A stretch of DNA of 64,000 nt from Stentor coeruleus (Eukaryota; Ciliophora; Heterotrichea; Heterotrichida; Stentoridae): the NCBI GenBank assembly GCA_001970955.1, contig MPUH01000032.1, forward strand, positions 88,601 through 152,600, written 5' to 3'. A program made the position numbers and the translations under genes. Under the pieces are notes generated by a model. It had not been told where the DNA came from. It saw only the letters and a program-made list of their open reading frames with translations, and made no database searches. Below, one piece after another: positions 51,158 through 62,298 of the stretch; within the stretch, counting starts at the first letter, position 1; every line of letters starts with the position of its first letter.

Positions 51158-52402
51158 ATGAAAGACGTTGCAGTCCAGACTCAATCTGAAAGTATTGTAG
51201 GCCCTCGTGTGTTGGCTAAAACCCCTTTACTTGAATATGAATTCCCTCAAATTCTTTATAAAGCACATACGGTCCTTTGGCTTCAGGCAGCGATTCTGGT
51301 CATCGCATTTGTAAGTCTTACAAGAGATGATACAAACCCTTTCATTAACTCCAAAGCTGGAATCACAGCATCTTTTATCATTTTTACGTTTATAGCTACT
51401 GTTCATCTTCCAAATTCCCCTTATCTTTCTCGTCCACATCCTGCATTTTGGAGGATGCTTCAAGGAATATCTTTTTGCTATTTAGCATTTCTTACGTATA
51501 TTTTGTTTCAGAATTTAGATGATGCTAGAAAGTTCTTTTCTTTACTTGATTCTAAGCTTGGAAAACCTTTACCTGAAAAAAGCTATGCAGAAAATTGTGA
51601 TGTTTTTACACCGAATGATCCTAATTCGTATTTTGCTAATGTGAAAGATTGCATTTTTGATGTTTATATTCCTGCTCATGCTTTTGGGTGGTGGTTCAAG
51701 ATGATTATTGTTAGAGATGTTAAGTTATGTGCGTTTTTGAGTGTGTTGTTTGAGTTCATGGAAATTACTCTTAGATATCAGTTGCCGAATTTCTGGGAGT
51801 GTTGGTGGGATAGTCTTATCCTTGATGTGATTATATGTAACGGAGGGGGGATTTTCCTTGGATGGTTAACATGTCGAGCTTTTGAAATGAAAGAGTATTA
51901 CTGGGGAATGGGAGGTGATCCAAGAACTGAAAATGAGCGTTTTTGTGCTTTATCACGTTCAGCAATACAACTAACTCCATACTCATGGTCAGTTTACAAA
52001 TGGGAGATGTTTTCATCAAGTAGAAACTTTGTCACAACTCTCTGGTATATTGCCTTTGTAAATTTAGTCGACCTTAGTAATTTTTATCTCAAATTCTTAC
52101 TTTGGATTCCAGCTAATCATTCATTGCTTTTGTATAGGGTTTTATTTTGGGCAATGTTGGCTATAGCTTCAACTAGAGAATATTATGAATATGTATCATC
52201 AGGGTTTAAATTAAGACTTGGGACACATTGTTGGATGGCACATCTTATTATTGCTGTTGAATGGCTTATTGTGTTTAAGAACTCGGAAGGAATGTTTAAT
52301 GAGGTCATGCCTTTGTGGCTTCAATATACTTGGAGTCTTATTGTTGGATTTCTTTTAGCTGCTGCTTTATGCTTGGTGTATAAAGATTTAGCCAAAAAGT
52401 AA
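51158..52402 (+). CDS. PTDSS: phosphatidylserine synthase (base-exchange type)
   Basis: The 414-residue multi-TM protein matches PSS1/PSS2: RPHPAFWRMLQGISFCYL, the signature DCIFDVYIPAHAFGWWFK, FEFMEITLRYQLPNFWECWW and DSLILDVIICNGGGIFLGW. These enzymes exchange serine for the head group of PC or PE in the ER membrane. The polar N-terminus (about 1-40) and nine or so TM helices fit the family, and the length is slightly short of the animal enzymes. Single exon, 84 nt after the 7TM gene on the same strand. PSS1 versus PSS2 cannot be decided. Confidence 0.95.
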   Translation: MKDVAVQTQSESIVGPRVLAKTPLLEYEFPQILYKAHTVLWLQAAILVIAFVSLTRDDTNPFINSKAGITASFIIFTFIATVHLPNSPYLSRPHPAFWRMLQGISFCYLAFLTYILFQNLDDARKFFSLLDSKLGKPLPEKSYAENCDVFTPNDPNSYFANVKDCIFDVYIPAHAFGWWFKMIIVRDVKLCAFLSVLFEFMEITLRYQLPNFWECWWDSLILDVIICNGGGIFLGWLTCRAFEMKEYYWGMGGDPRTENERFCALSRSAIQLTPYSWSVYKWEMFSSSRNFVTTLWYIAFVNLVDLSNFYLKFLLWIPANHSLLLYRVLFWAMLAIASTREYYEYVSSGFKLRLGTHCWMAHLIIAVEWLIVFKNSEGMFNEVMPLWLQYTWSLIVGFLLAAALCLVYKDLAKK

Positions 52403-53357
52403 ATAATAGATAAAAAATTAGATTTATGGAATTGTGGATTTTATGAGTTGCAAAGGATAAAAAAAGTTGGATTAGAATTTTTGAATAGGTTTGGGATGGT
52501 GGATTATTGGATGGTATAGGTGTGGATTATGATGAAATTTTGGGTGGTTGAAGTGCTAAAGGATTTCGAAGGTGTTAGATTAAATATTTTATTAGAGGAT
52601 TATATTAAAATTAGGGATGTGGTGTTTTTATTTACTTTCTGAATTTTTAAGACTAGGATTTTAATGTTTCTTTTTGATGATCTTTGGAATTTTTTTTAGT
52701 GAGTTTAATAGTTAGCCTATGTGATTGAAAGAGTTTTTCTGGTTATCTTAGAGTATCTGATTCTTTTGATTTTGATAAGAAATTAAGCTGTGGGATTTGT
52801 ATACTTAGTCTCTGACTTAATAATAAAAAAACTAATATTGTTTAGTAGATATCAAAATTATAGCATGCTATATAGAATAAATAAGTACTTCATTCAAAAG
52901 ATTAAAAGCTAATTCATTTTTTGAGTAAAGGCCCTGCTGAGGTTTTGTGTAAATAATCTCTCCTAATCTACAATTTTTAGTTTTATAATTTTTAGAACAG
53001 GGTAAACTGTTTTGGCTATTTTAATCCCTTTACTAATGTATTTAAAATTTCTTTTCTGGTTATCTCAGAGTATCTATTTTTATACTTAATCTCTACAATT
53101 TTTAGTTTTATAATTTTTAGAACTGGGTAAACTGTTTTGGTCATTCTGAGTCCCTTTACTAATGTATTCTACATCCGTCATCCTCTATAACTTAGCACGT
53201 TGATTTATTTGAGAGAAATTTTAGTAATAAATAATTGATTTTAAACTTTAAGTTTATATTATAAGGGAAAAACAGGAAAAATATAGCAAAGTATAATATA
53301 GGATGAAAATTATATAAGCAACCTATATAAAAATGGCTTAAATTTATTATATAAATA
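52403..53357. other. intergenic with a duplicated segment
   Basis: T/G-rich after the PSS gene. It contains a diverged direct repeat (listed separately) and otherwise nothing recognisable. Confidence 0.6.
52968..53168. repeat. direct repeat, two copies 125 bp apart
   Basis: About 75 nt at 52968-53042 and 53093-53168 are near identical (both carry GGGTAAACTGTTTTGG and CCCTTTACTAATGTATT) with a few substitutions. The element TTTTCTGGTTATCT, found between the copies, recurs at about 52734, suggesting part of a third unit. Non-coding, no terminal inverted repeats. Confidence 0.75.
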
Positions 53358-54887
53358 ATGGAAGCTCAGATTAAGAACATCAAGCAACAGATGAATGATT
53401 ATGAGAAAACTTTTTTCAGCACCGAAGTTGACCAAACTCGAATCGAAAGATTCACAAGTCTGAAATCTATGCTTTTCATCTTAAAAAAAACAGTGATTAA
53501 TCATGAAAACAGGGAAACTGTAATTAAAGAGTATGAAAACATTATAGCAACACTTAAAGGAATATTCCCAAGGACAATGCTTGATACTTATCTGGAAAAA
53601 GCTGAACATCAATTTGTGGACTCTATAATGTCAGGCCAGGGTATGATGAAATCTAAATTTGATGATGCTTTTAATTGGGCAAGACAAAACACTTATTGTG
53701 TGGGGAATATACTTAGTTATTTTCTTTACTACAAACTATATTCTGATGTCACAGAAAACATTAGCTTTAAAACATTTTTGGATGCTTACTTTTGTCAAAT
53801 ATTAAAAATCTTCAATATAGAGCCCACAATTTTCATAAAGCAACTAGCTAAAAAATATATCTGTGGTCAATGTACTCCTCCAGACGAAGATATTCCGATA
53901 GTAAAAGAGTATATTATTTATCTTTTTCAAGTTTTTTTCTCTGATCCTCTGAACTTCAAATTTATTTACAGGGCAAACTCAATTTATATAATGTTTTCAT
54001 CACAGCAAAATGCTTACAGTCAAATATTTAATATCCAGATTGCATGCACAACAATTAATAAAAATTGTCAATATACAGAAGATTTAGTGAATATAGGAAA
54101 AGTTTATAAAGCTACAAATGCTGGTATTGACGGAATAAAGTTAAGATGTGATAATTTCATAACATTCGGCAAAAGTCCCTTAGCTGATATTGTTTTTCCA
54201 AAAGAAGATACAACAGTTGATTTATTAAGTTTTGCATTGTTTTTCAACGGAGAAAAGTGGCTTATTATTGACTGCTCAAAGAAAAGTAATACAAAAATAA
54301 AATTGGTTCCTTATCAAAATTATCTAATAAAGCCTGGGACATTAATAAACATTGCACATTTAACCAATATATGGATCAAGAATATAGTAATAATTGATTT
54401 TGACTGTGATGAATATTTTGATGAAAATGATATTATTCATAGTGAACTTGAATTCGAATATATTGATGGGCCTTATGATTATGGTTTTGGAAACAGGACA
54501 AAAGTAGTTTCAACAAGAGATAAAAAAAATAAAGGTATAAAAACTGAGTTTATATTTGGTAGAGCAGGACCAGGGAAACAAATCGATTTTTGCGGTGAGT
54601 TAGATGGATATGCTGAAGATGAACATATGAAATTGAGCTATCTTAATGGGAGCAAATGGGTAGCTGTAGATTTAAATTCTAATAATGGAACGTTTATACA
54701 GTTGAAAAACTATGACCAGTTTATAGGAAGAAATGTGTCAAAAGCTATGCCTTTGTTTTTTGGGAATAATGATATCCTTGATACAGAAAACGAAATTTAT
54801 TTAAATGCTATGAGAAATGAGCCAGCATCATATGATTGTTGCATATCAATTAGCCATTATAGCTTTTACATATCTAAGGTAGATTAA
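53358..54887 (+). CDS. protein with two FHA-like domains
   Basis: The 509-residue protein has an uncharacterised helical N-terminal half (about 1-200) and two FHA-like beta sandwiches. The second (about 395-480) is the clearer: TEFIFGRAGPG, EDEHMKLSYLNGSKW and VAVDLNSNNGTFIQL keep the G-R, S and N-G positions used for phosphothreonine binding. The first (FITFGKSPLADIVF ... FNGEKWLIIDCSKKSNTKI) is degenerate. It is likely a phosphopeptide-binding adaptor. Single exon. Confidence 0.82.
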   Translation: MEAQIKNIKQQMNDYEKTFFSTEVDQTRIERFTSLKSMLFILKKTVINHENRETVIKEYENIIATLKGIFPRTMLDTYLEKAEHQFVDSIMSGQGMMKSKFDDAFNWARQNTYCVGNILSYFLYYKLYSDVTENISFKTFLDAYFCQILKIFNIEPTIFIKQLAKKYICGQCTPPDEDIPIVKEYIIYLFQVFFSDPLNFKFIYRANSIYIMFSSQQNAYSQIFNIQIACTTINKNCQYTEDLVNIGKVYKATNAGIDGIKLRCDNFITFGKSPLADIVFPKEDTTVDLLSFALFFNGEKWLIIDCSKKSNTKIKLVPYQNYLIKPGTLINIAHLTNIWIKNIVIIDFDCDEYFDENDIIHSELEFEYIDGPYDYGFGNRTKVVSTRDKKNKGIKTEFIFGRAGPGKQIDFCGELDGYAEDEHMKLSYLNGSKWVAVDLNSNNGTFIQLKNYDQFIGRNVSKAMPLFFGNNDILDTENEIYLNAMRNEPASYDCCISISHYSFYISKVD

Positions 54888-56319
54888 TTTTTATGCTTTT
54901 TTTAATTTATTTCTCATTTTGATGCGGCCGATATTTTTTTCATTATAGACAATATTATTTCTTTACTGAAATCAAAGCTAATTTTTTGTTTTGTGAATGA
55001 AATATTTGCAGTTTTGAGAAATAGGTATTGATGCTTTCGTGACATGATTATTAAAGTATTAAGTAAAAATTTATTTCTATAAGCTTTTTATGTTATTAAC
55101 AAGTTAATTTTGCTTTAGTTAGGAAAATATCTGATCTTTTGATTTCAAAGTTCTTCTAATGAGATTATTTTTTCCCTTAACTAAACAACGCCAAAATCTC
55201 TCTTTTTTTTTAAAAAAGCCTCTGGATATAATAATTCCCCCCACATATACCTTCACCAAAGCCTTTCTCCCCTAAGACAAAACCTAAATTTCACAAAGAT
55301 TAGAAAATTTTAACAAACAAGATAATTGAGAGTTAAACCCAAAAATATTTAAAGCTGGCCTTTTCCAATCAAATGCACGGATAATTAGAGCTAAAATAAC
55401 ATCCGTTCTTATCCAAATATACACAATTTTTTTTAATTATTAAAAGGTCTATAGAATTGAGAGTAACAACGAGAGATCTTATATAAAGCACTACTTAGAA
55501 TAACTTATGTTAAAACTCTCAGAAAATACATCAGATTGTAAATTTGTCTTCATTTTCTGAAGAACGAAAGACTAATACTCATCAGGAAATTATTATAAGC
55601 TACCATTTATATTAAAGGTCTATGGAGATTTTGATAGGTATAGCTAAGAAATCTAAAATGATAATTTTTTGTTACTCGAAAGCAGAATAAACTCTTTTAA
55701 GCAAATGCTTAAAAAAGCTTCATAACTCTTTTTAAAAAGAGAAAAAAATAGTAATTTTTTCAATAGACAATTATCAAGACAAATTGTATAAATTACTAAT
55801 TTTTATTCGAATCTGATGAGTTTTTTATATAATGCTTTTATATTTTTATTTTTTTCGCTTACATAGGGAATAATCTCTATTTCTTGTAGGTTATTTTTTC
55901 TTTTGATAGAAATTACTTTATATAATTTTTTTTTATATAATTTTTACTATTTAATTTTTTAATGCAAAGTTTTTTGGATATATGTATTCTTGATAATATA
56001 TTAAACTCTATGTTTATTTCAAATATTTTAATAACACCCTGATATTACTTTTATTTTATTTGTTTCATATAAAAATATAGATTATTTAACTAAATAAAGT
56101 TTATAAATTTAAGTCGCATACTATTTTTTATATGGTTTAAATATATTATATAAAAAATAAAAGCTCATTTTAAGAATATCACTCTATATATAAATAAATC
56201 TTGAAATCAGCTTTTTTCACATTTATTTTCTAAATAACAATACAAAAATTTTAAAATTCATAAAAGTGAGATATTTTTTTTAAAAAAAAAATTCTAAACT
56301 GTGAAATTTGTGAAATTTC
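54888..56319. other. intergenic between convergent genes
   Basis: 1.4 kb extremely AT-rich, especially 55800-56300. No frame, RNA gene or repeat recognised. Confidence 0.55.
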
Positions 56320-57090
56320 TTATAACAAAATGAACTCTTTATCGCATTTTAAATTTTTGTTTTCTGTTGCAACTTTAGATACTTCCTCAAGTGATGATGA
56401 CAAATGCCTATAATTATTAATAAAATTCATAATAATATTTTCCTTTGATGTAACCTCATCAATAAATTTGTTTAAAAGTTCATCTGCTTGACGAAGATAT
56501 TTTTTCCTCTTCATCAAAAGTTTATTTCTGCTTTCATGTACTTTATTAAGTTTTTTTTTTATACATTCTCTCAAATCCCTATAATTATTTTTTTTTACAT
56601 AAACTTCATGGTATTTATATAATGTTTTAACATATTCTTTCCAATCTTTTATCAGTTCACATTCTGATTTATCTACTGAAATAAAAGGACAGGATTTGAG
56701 AATTTTAAAATTTTTACAACATGCGAGTATGGTTACAAAAATGACAACTAATCCAATAGAAAAATTGTACTCCTGAATACAAATTTTGTGTAAAATATGT
56801 GTCAAATATCCTTCAACATTTGAATATTGCATGTAATCTTTTAAAAAATCTTCAAGTTTTTTTGTAAAATAAGTGCTTAAGGTTTTTTTACTGTCAAGCT
56901 TCAAAAAACTCAAACGCACATTTAATAGTTTTATAGGTTCTTCTGACTTCTTAAACTTAAATAGTTCTGAGTATTGAATAAACTAGACTACAAATATTGT
57001 TTTGATTATATCAAGGAAGACTGATGCTTTTTCATCAAGTTGATCAAGTATTTTGACCTTTCTGTTAAGCTTAAAACTTCCACAACCCAT
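56320..57090 (-). CDS. MGCG acylated protein with one in-frame TAG
   Basis: From ATG at 57090 the frame reads MGCGSFKLNRKVKILDQLDE and so on to a TAG at 56983-56985 (codon 36). It then continues in the same frame without another stop for about 220 codons to 56320. Gly2/Cys3 again suggest dual acylation. The downstream part is helical and Lys-rich with one hydrophobic segment (FSIGLVVIFVTILACC). The only GT...AG segment covering the TAG in frame is 9 nt (GTAGTCTAG), too short for the introns here. Options are a sequencing error, a true premature stop (pseudogene) or readthrough. Otherwise translation would begin at or below 56919. Confidence 0.6.
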
Positions 57091-58651
57091 GATTTTATTA
57101 TATAAAACTAATAAACAGCTATTTAATCAACGAATTGTTTTTTTTTTATATGGTTGAATATGTTTTTATAATAATTCCAAGTTAATTATGATACTTAAGT
57201 TATTTACACGTAAATTATAGTTCTATGGAGATTTTGAAGTAATTTTTTTAAACATGTTTTGAAATAGGATCAGTAAAAATTATTAGAAAGTCTTTGATAA
57301 TGTGGGTTTTTCGATAAGTTTGTCCTTTTTGAGGGGGTTTTTATAAATAATTTGATTTTGTGTGAAAAATAGCTTGATTTTTCGTTGTGTAGCTTTTTAG
57401 ATTATTTTTTTGGTGATGAGGGAAATCTAGGTCGGTTTAGGTTTTTTTTTGGTTAGTTTTAAACTAAACTTGGATTTTAAAACTTTGTAAAATCCATTAG
57501 GAATATTTTAGTTTTTAGTTACAAATTTTAGTAAGATGAGGCTTTTATATCAAACTGTTTTATAAGAATATTCTAAGTTAAGCATATAGAACAAAAGTAA
57601 AATAGAGTTTTATTTAATATAAAAAGTATTTGGAATGATCTTTGAAATTAAGGCATTTTTTAGAAGTTTTTATAAGAATTCTAAATAAAATTCGATATGA
57701 TATCTTTTATTCACTTAGCCAGGCTATTAAAAAAATAGATTTCTCTATTGTTTTATATAGTTTTTTATGCACTGTTTCTTATTAGAAGATTCAGATAGTG
57801 TGCTAGACTAGCTTTAACTCTAGGAATAATGGTATAAACATATTTTTCATGTATTTTTATAAACTACCTTGTAAATTAAAAAATATTTTCATAATATTAA
57901 TCATACAATCTAAGCTTAAGAAGCATAAACCAATAACTTCAAAATTACAACAACAAAAAATTTCGAATTATCTTTGTTTATTAGCATTTATTGACAGATT
58001 TTGCATCTGATTTTATATGACAAAATGATTACAAGATTTGAGTTTTTAATCATTGCACTCTATTGGTTTTTTAATAAAACTTATACTCTGATTTTTATCT
58101 ATACCATCACAAAGAGAAGGTTAATTAAAACCCTGAGTTCTTCTATTGTTAGTTCCTTTTAATAAATACTTTCATTAATATTTTATCTTTTCTGGTATAG
58201 TTTGTTGATAATTTCTTCTAATATTTTCTTATTGAAAAAATACTAAAACTATAAATCAAGTATGTTCTATCTCTGACTTAAATAAAATATCATATTATCT
58301 TCAACTTATACTGAAAACTTTATCTCGACCCAATCTTTTCTCTCCATTTTTCACAATACTTTATAAACCCTCCAATTAACCATTCCTCCATAATCATAAT
58401 AATAAATTAAAATCCTCTAAAAAAAAATGCAACTACCTCAACACTAAATCGTCAAAACTATCTAAATTATAAATCTAATCTCAAACAACACATTGTTAAA
58501 TTAATATTATTTAAATATTTTACTCAACACAAGAAAATCTATAAATAATTCTATTATTTATAGTAAATCAACTGAAATCAATAAATCTTTATTATTCATA
58601 AATAAAACCCCCAATAATTGGCATATTCTTAATTCACTTAATTACCATTCA
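57091..58651. other. intergenic, no gene seen
   Basis: 1.56 kb between two minus-strand genes. T/G-rich near 57200-57540 (upstream flank of the MGCG gene) and A/C-rich near 58300-58640 (downstream flank of the next gene), neutral between. Confidence 0.55.
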
Positions 58652-59539
58652 TTATTTCTTATTCTCCTTACTACTTTTATTTTTAACTTTTTGTATTTTT
58701 GATTCCAACTTCCTTATTATCCTTTCCTTCTCCGCAATCAAATTATCAGCTGACTCCTCTGAAACTAACCTAGTCTCCTGTTCTATAACAATCCTTTTAC
58801 ACAATTTTTTCGATAAGCTCTCATAATTCTTATGAATTTCCTTTATCCAAACATTTACCACAACTTCAATATTTTGTCCATAATCCTCACAATATTCATC
58901 AAGACTTTCTAATGTATCAATTTCATCATAATCTTCATCATCATTCACAAGTCTTGATTGTCTTTTAATATAAGCAGAAGTTGTAAGATTTTCGATTTTT
59001 GACTGTCTAGATGAAGATGAGTTAATGATTTTAGCATCAACTTGTGATAAAGTTAACTCGGCTAAAAGTGTTTTCATTGCTTTATTTTCTTTTAAAAAAG
59101 TTTCAATCATCCTTTCAGTTTTAGCTAATATTTCAGCCCTGCGTCTGATTTCTGGATCTTCTTCATAGTTCTTAGGTATTACGATATGTTTTTTTTCCTG
59201 TTCAATTAGGGTTTGTAAAAATGTTAAAAGCTTGTTTTCTTCACGGGCAAATTTTGAGTTTGCTTTGTATTTTTCTTCATGAAAGTCTAATAAATCATAA
59301 ATCATAGATATAGCTTGACCTTTTGTACTGTTAGTTTTAGATTCACGGAAAGACTGAGGTGATGATGAGCGAGAATTACGAGATGAATTACGAGATGAGT
59401 TATGAGAGCCAGCTGAGGAGTTACGAGAACTTGCTTTTTCACCCTCTATTTTCTTTCTTGACACTATAGTTCCGGTATTTGATACTACTATGTCATTGTT
59501 TCTTTCTAGGTACTTTAAAACTTGCTCTTTAGTATTCAT
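58652..59539 (-). CDS. Ser/Arg/Asn-rich coiled-coil protein, family unknown
   Basis: The 295-residue protein has an N-terminal Ser/Asn/Arg-rich low-complexity region (SSRNSSAGSHNSSRNSSRNS, about 37-65), a helical middle with heptads (about 75-165), an acidic patch (DDEDYDEIDTLESLDEYCED) and a Lys-rich coiled C-terminus. No known domain is visible. The serine-rich block offers many phosphorylation sites. Single exon, minus strand. Confidence 0.75.
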   Translation of the reverse strand: MNTKEQVLKYLERNNDIVVSNTGTIVSRKKIEGEKASSRNSSAGSHNSSRNSSRNSRSSSPQSFRESKTNSTKGQAISMIYDLLDFHEEKYKANSKFAREENKLLTFLQTLIEQEKKHIVIPKNYEEDPEIRRRAEILAKTERMIETFLKENKAMKTLLAELTLSQVDAKIINSSSSRQSKIENLTTSAYIKRQSRLVNDDEDYDEIDTLESLDEYCEDYGQNIEVVVNVWIKEIHKNYESLSKKLCKRIVIEQETRLVSEESADNLIAEKERIIRKLESKIQKVKNKSSKENKK

Positions 59540-59991
59540 ATATTTATTTAATTATAAATGCTTTTAAGGCAATTTCAAAGATAAGAAGTATACAAATAGA
59601 AAAATTTATGTTTATGTTTGGATAATGTAAATATTTTTATGTTTGCTAAAAACTATTGTCAAGCTTTTAAAAATATAGATGATTTTAATATAAAATTGAT
59701 ACTATTAGATAAAGATTGAAGATAGAAATAAATTATTTATATATTTTGATTATTATAAGTTAGATAAACTGATATAACATTTTTTATACACAATTTCTAA
59801 ATTATGATAAATTCCTCTAACACCTAATAATTCCAAATTTCTTTACTTACTAATCTTCTAATTCATCATTCCAAACCTAAACCNCCTAATAATTCCAAAT
59901 TTCTTTACTTACTAATCTTCTAATTCATTATTCCAAACCTAAACCACTCATCCAAAAAATAACTCCCAACTATATATTAATAATTATTCCC
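59540..59991. other. intergenic with an assembly join
   Basis: 452 nt AT-rich. A one-N join at 59884 is flanked by a 61-nt duplication. Confidence 0.6.
59823..59945. repeat. 61-nt duplication around a one-N assembly join
   Basis: Copies 59823-59883 and 59885-59945 flank the N at 59884 and differ at one base (ATTCATCATT versus ATTCATTATT). Confidence 0.85.
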
Positions 59992-61212
59992 TTAAGCCTG
60001 ATGAGGTGTTTCCTGATACTCATAAGTCTGCATTTCCATAAGCCTCGACACTGTCCTCTGAAAGGCAAAAATCTCATCATAAGCCCCACTTTCTCCAGAA
60101 TACAACTGTTCAATACTACTATCGGCAGTACAAATCAGTTTAACTTTTTTATTGTATAATTCATCTATAAGCAAAATAAACCTTCTCATAATATCTCTTT
60201 TGTGAATAGAGAAATTTGGCACTCCTGTTATGATAACATGAGTGAAATAAGAAGCTAATGCTATATAATCTGCAGCACCTAAAGGTTGATCACATAATTC
60301 AGAAAAACTAAACATCCCACATTTATCTGCAGTAAATCTACACGTTAATTGTCTTCCTTGCATAACTGATATTGTATGAGTTTTACCTTTTTCTTTACCT
60401 GTTATTCTAGTAAATATTTTATATGCTTTTGATTCTGCTTCATGGTTTAAAGGGTATATAAAAGTTTGAACTTCTTCACCAACTTGACGATAATCCGTGA
60501 CACTTTCTATGTCAACAATTTCGCATTGATGCTTTAGGTCATCGATGAATGGGAGAAATAAGAATCTTTGAAGACCATTGTAATAAAGGTCATCAGGAGG
60601 ACGGTTTGAAGTTGCTAGAACAACAACACCCTGGCTCCATAAAGACCCAAAAAGTCTTTTAAGAATCATAGCATCTGCAATATCTGTAACTTGAAACTCA
60701 TCAAAACATAATAACCTAGTATCTTTTGATATATTAACCCCAACTCTTGGTACAGGGTCTCCTTTTTTAGGTTCATTTGTATTAAGCTTATGAATATATT
60801 CATGAACCTCAAGCATAAACTGATTAAAATGAACCCTTCGTTTTTGTTGTATACTCACAGTGTCGTAAAACATATCCATGATGAATGTCTTTCCGCAGCC
60901 TGGTGGGCCATAGAGGTAAGTACCTTTAATTGGTCTCCAGATTTCAGTAGTGGTCACTTTTTCTCTTACCTCATTACCTTTAGAAAACCATCCAACTTTG
61001 GCTTCAACTGTCCTTTCAACAGTCTTTGTTATGGTTTTCTGAGGACTTTTATGCAATTCAGTGTATAGTGGCTGCAAAAAGCTTAGAACTCTTTCTTGGC
61101 ATTTGTCTTGGGTTATTTTTCCCTCAGTAACTAGTTTCTATGTTATCATTACGTTATATGCTTGTTTTAGCTCACCGAAGTTTCTTGTTAGATATAAACG
61201 AAGACACTTCAT
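59992..61212 (-). CDS. AFG1: AFG1/LACE1-type mitochondrial AAA-like ATPase
   Basis: Two exons, 61212-61153 and 61137-59992. The 15-nt intron 61138-61152 (GTAATGATAACATAG) removes an in-frame TAG, giving 401 residues. The start at 61212 is the first ATG after an in-frame stop and yields MKCLRLYLTRNFGELKQAYN, an Arg/Lys-rich leader that could be a mitochondrial presequence. Walker A is GPPGCGKT, Walker B LLCFDEFQVTD, followed by sensor-like VVLATSNRPPDDLY and the AFG1-specific FSFSELCDQPLGAADY. AFG1 works in mitochondrial protein quality control, including turnover of respiratory-chain subunits. Near family length. Confidence 0.95.
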
Positions 61213-62298
61213 GCGATATTATAGGCTAAAATTTGACCATATTATACGGGAAAGTGACATAGTCATTGTCTGTATGCTTATGACATATAAAAGTTTGCTT
61301 TTGGAAGGAAGTGAGAGAAATGTGGGGTTAAATGAAGATTTTGTTGATTTGATGATTTTGAGTTTTAAAGTTTGGATTATGATGAAGTGTGAGATTTTTT
61401 GGGTTTTGAAAAAAAAATTTTAAGGGGAGAAGAGGATTGGGTTGGGTTTGAAAGAGAATTTTGGAATGATTTGGGGAGATGGATGGATTTTTGGGAAAGT
61501 GGAGAGTATGAATAGAAGATTTGGATGTATAAATGGGTTTGTGTATGGCTTAGGAGGTATGCTAGATAATTAAAAATTGAGAGAAGGAGGATGAGAGGAA
61601 AAAGTGAGATAGGATAAATTACAAAATATATTTTGGTCGGATTGATGATTTTGATGAGGTAGGATTTTTTAATAGATTTTTGGGTTTGAATTTTTAATGG
61701 AAAAATGTATATTGGTTTTTATTAGTTATCTATGGGGAAATGCAGTATTTAAATAGTAAAAAGTGAATTTATATCAAATTCAGTTTGTGTAGGATTATAT
61801 AAAATGGTTTTGAATAAAATAATTTGTTATTATTTTTGTAAACATTAGATTTTATACTGAAATTTGATTCACTAGAAAGTGAAATTTATTTACAAATAAT
61901 TTTTTATTAGTGCTAAATAGCAAATATCATAATAAAGTTTATCTATTTAATAACTAATTAAAAAATTCTTTCCAAATTAAGATAATGCATCATAATATGC
62001 CAAACTTTTTCTAAATAATATTTTCAGCATATAGTAATTTAATCAAACTTAACACTGATTATCATATAGTTTTATTTATAAAACAAAAAATATTTTTAAA
62101 AAATTTCTAAATCCTGTGCATATTATATATCAATAAACACTCTATAATTATATACATATTATAAACTAATCACAGTTTAATTATCATTCATTATTTCAAA
62201 AGTTATTCTATGTGTCTTATATTTTCGCATATTTTATTAATACAAATTTGTTTCCTTTAAACCCTTGAAAACTTCAAAAACTATTACTTAGTTACTTA
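61213..62298. other. intergenic, no gene seen
   Basis: About 1.1 kb: T/G-rich upstream flank of AFG1 to about 61750, then AT-rich 3' flank of POLD2. No gene recognised. Confidence 0.55.

Noticed and set aside
56983-56991. A 9-nt intron (GTAGTCTAG) removing the in-frame TAG of the MGCG protein
   Set aside because: All other introns placed in the window are 15-17 nt; a 9-nt intron is not credible without transcript support.
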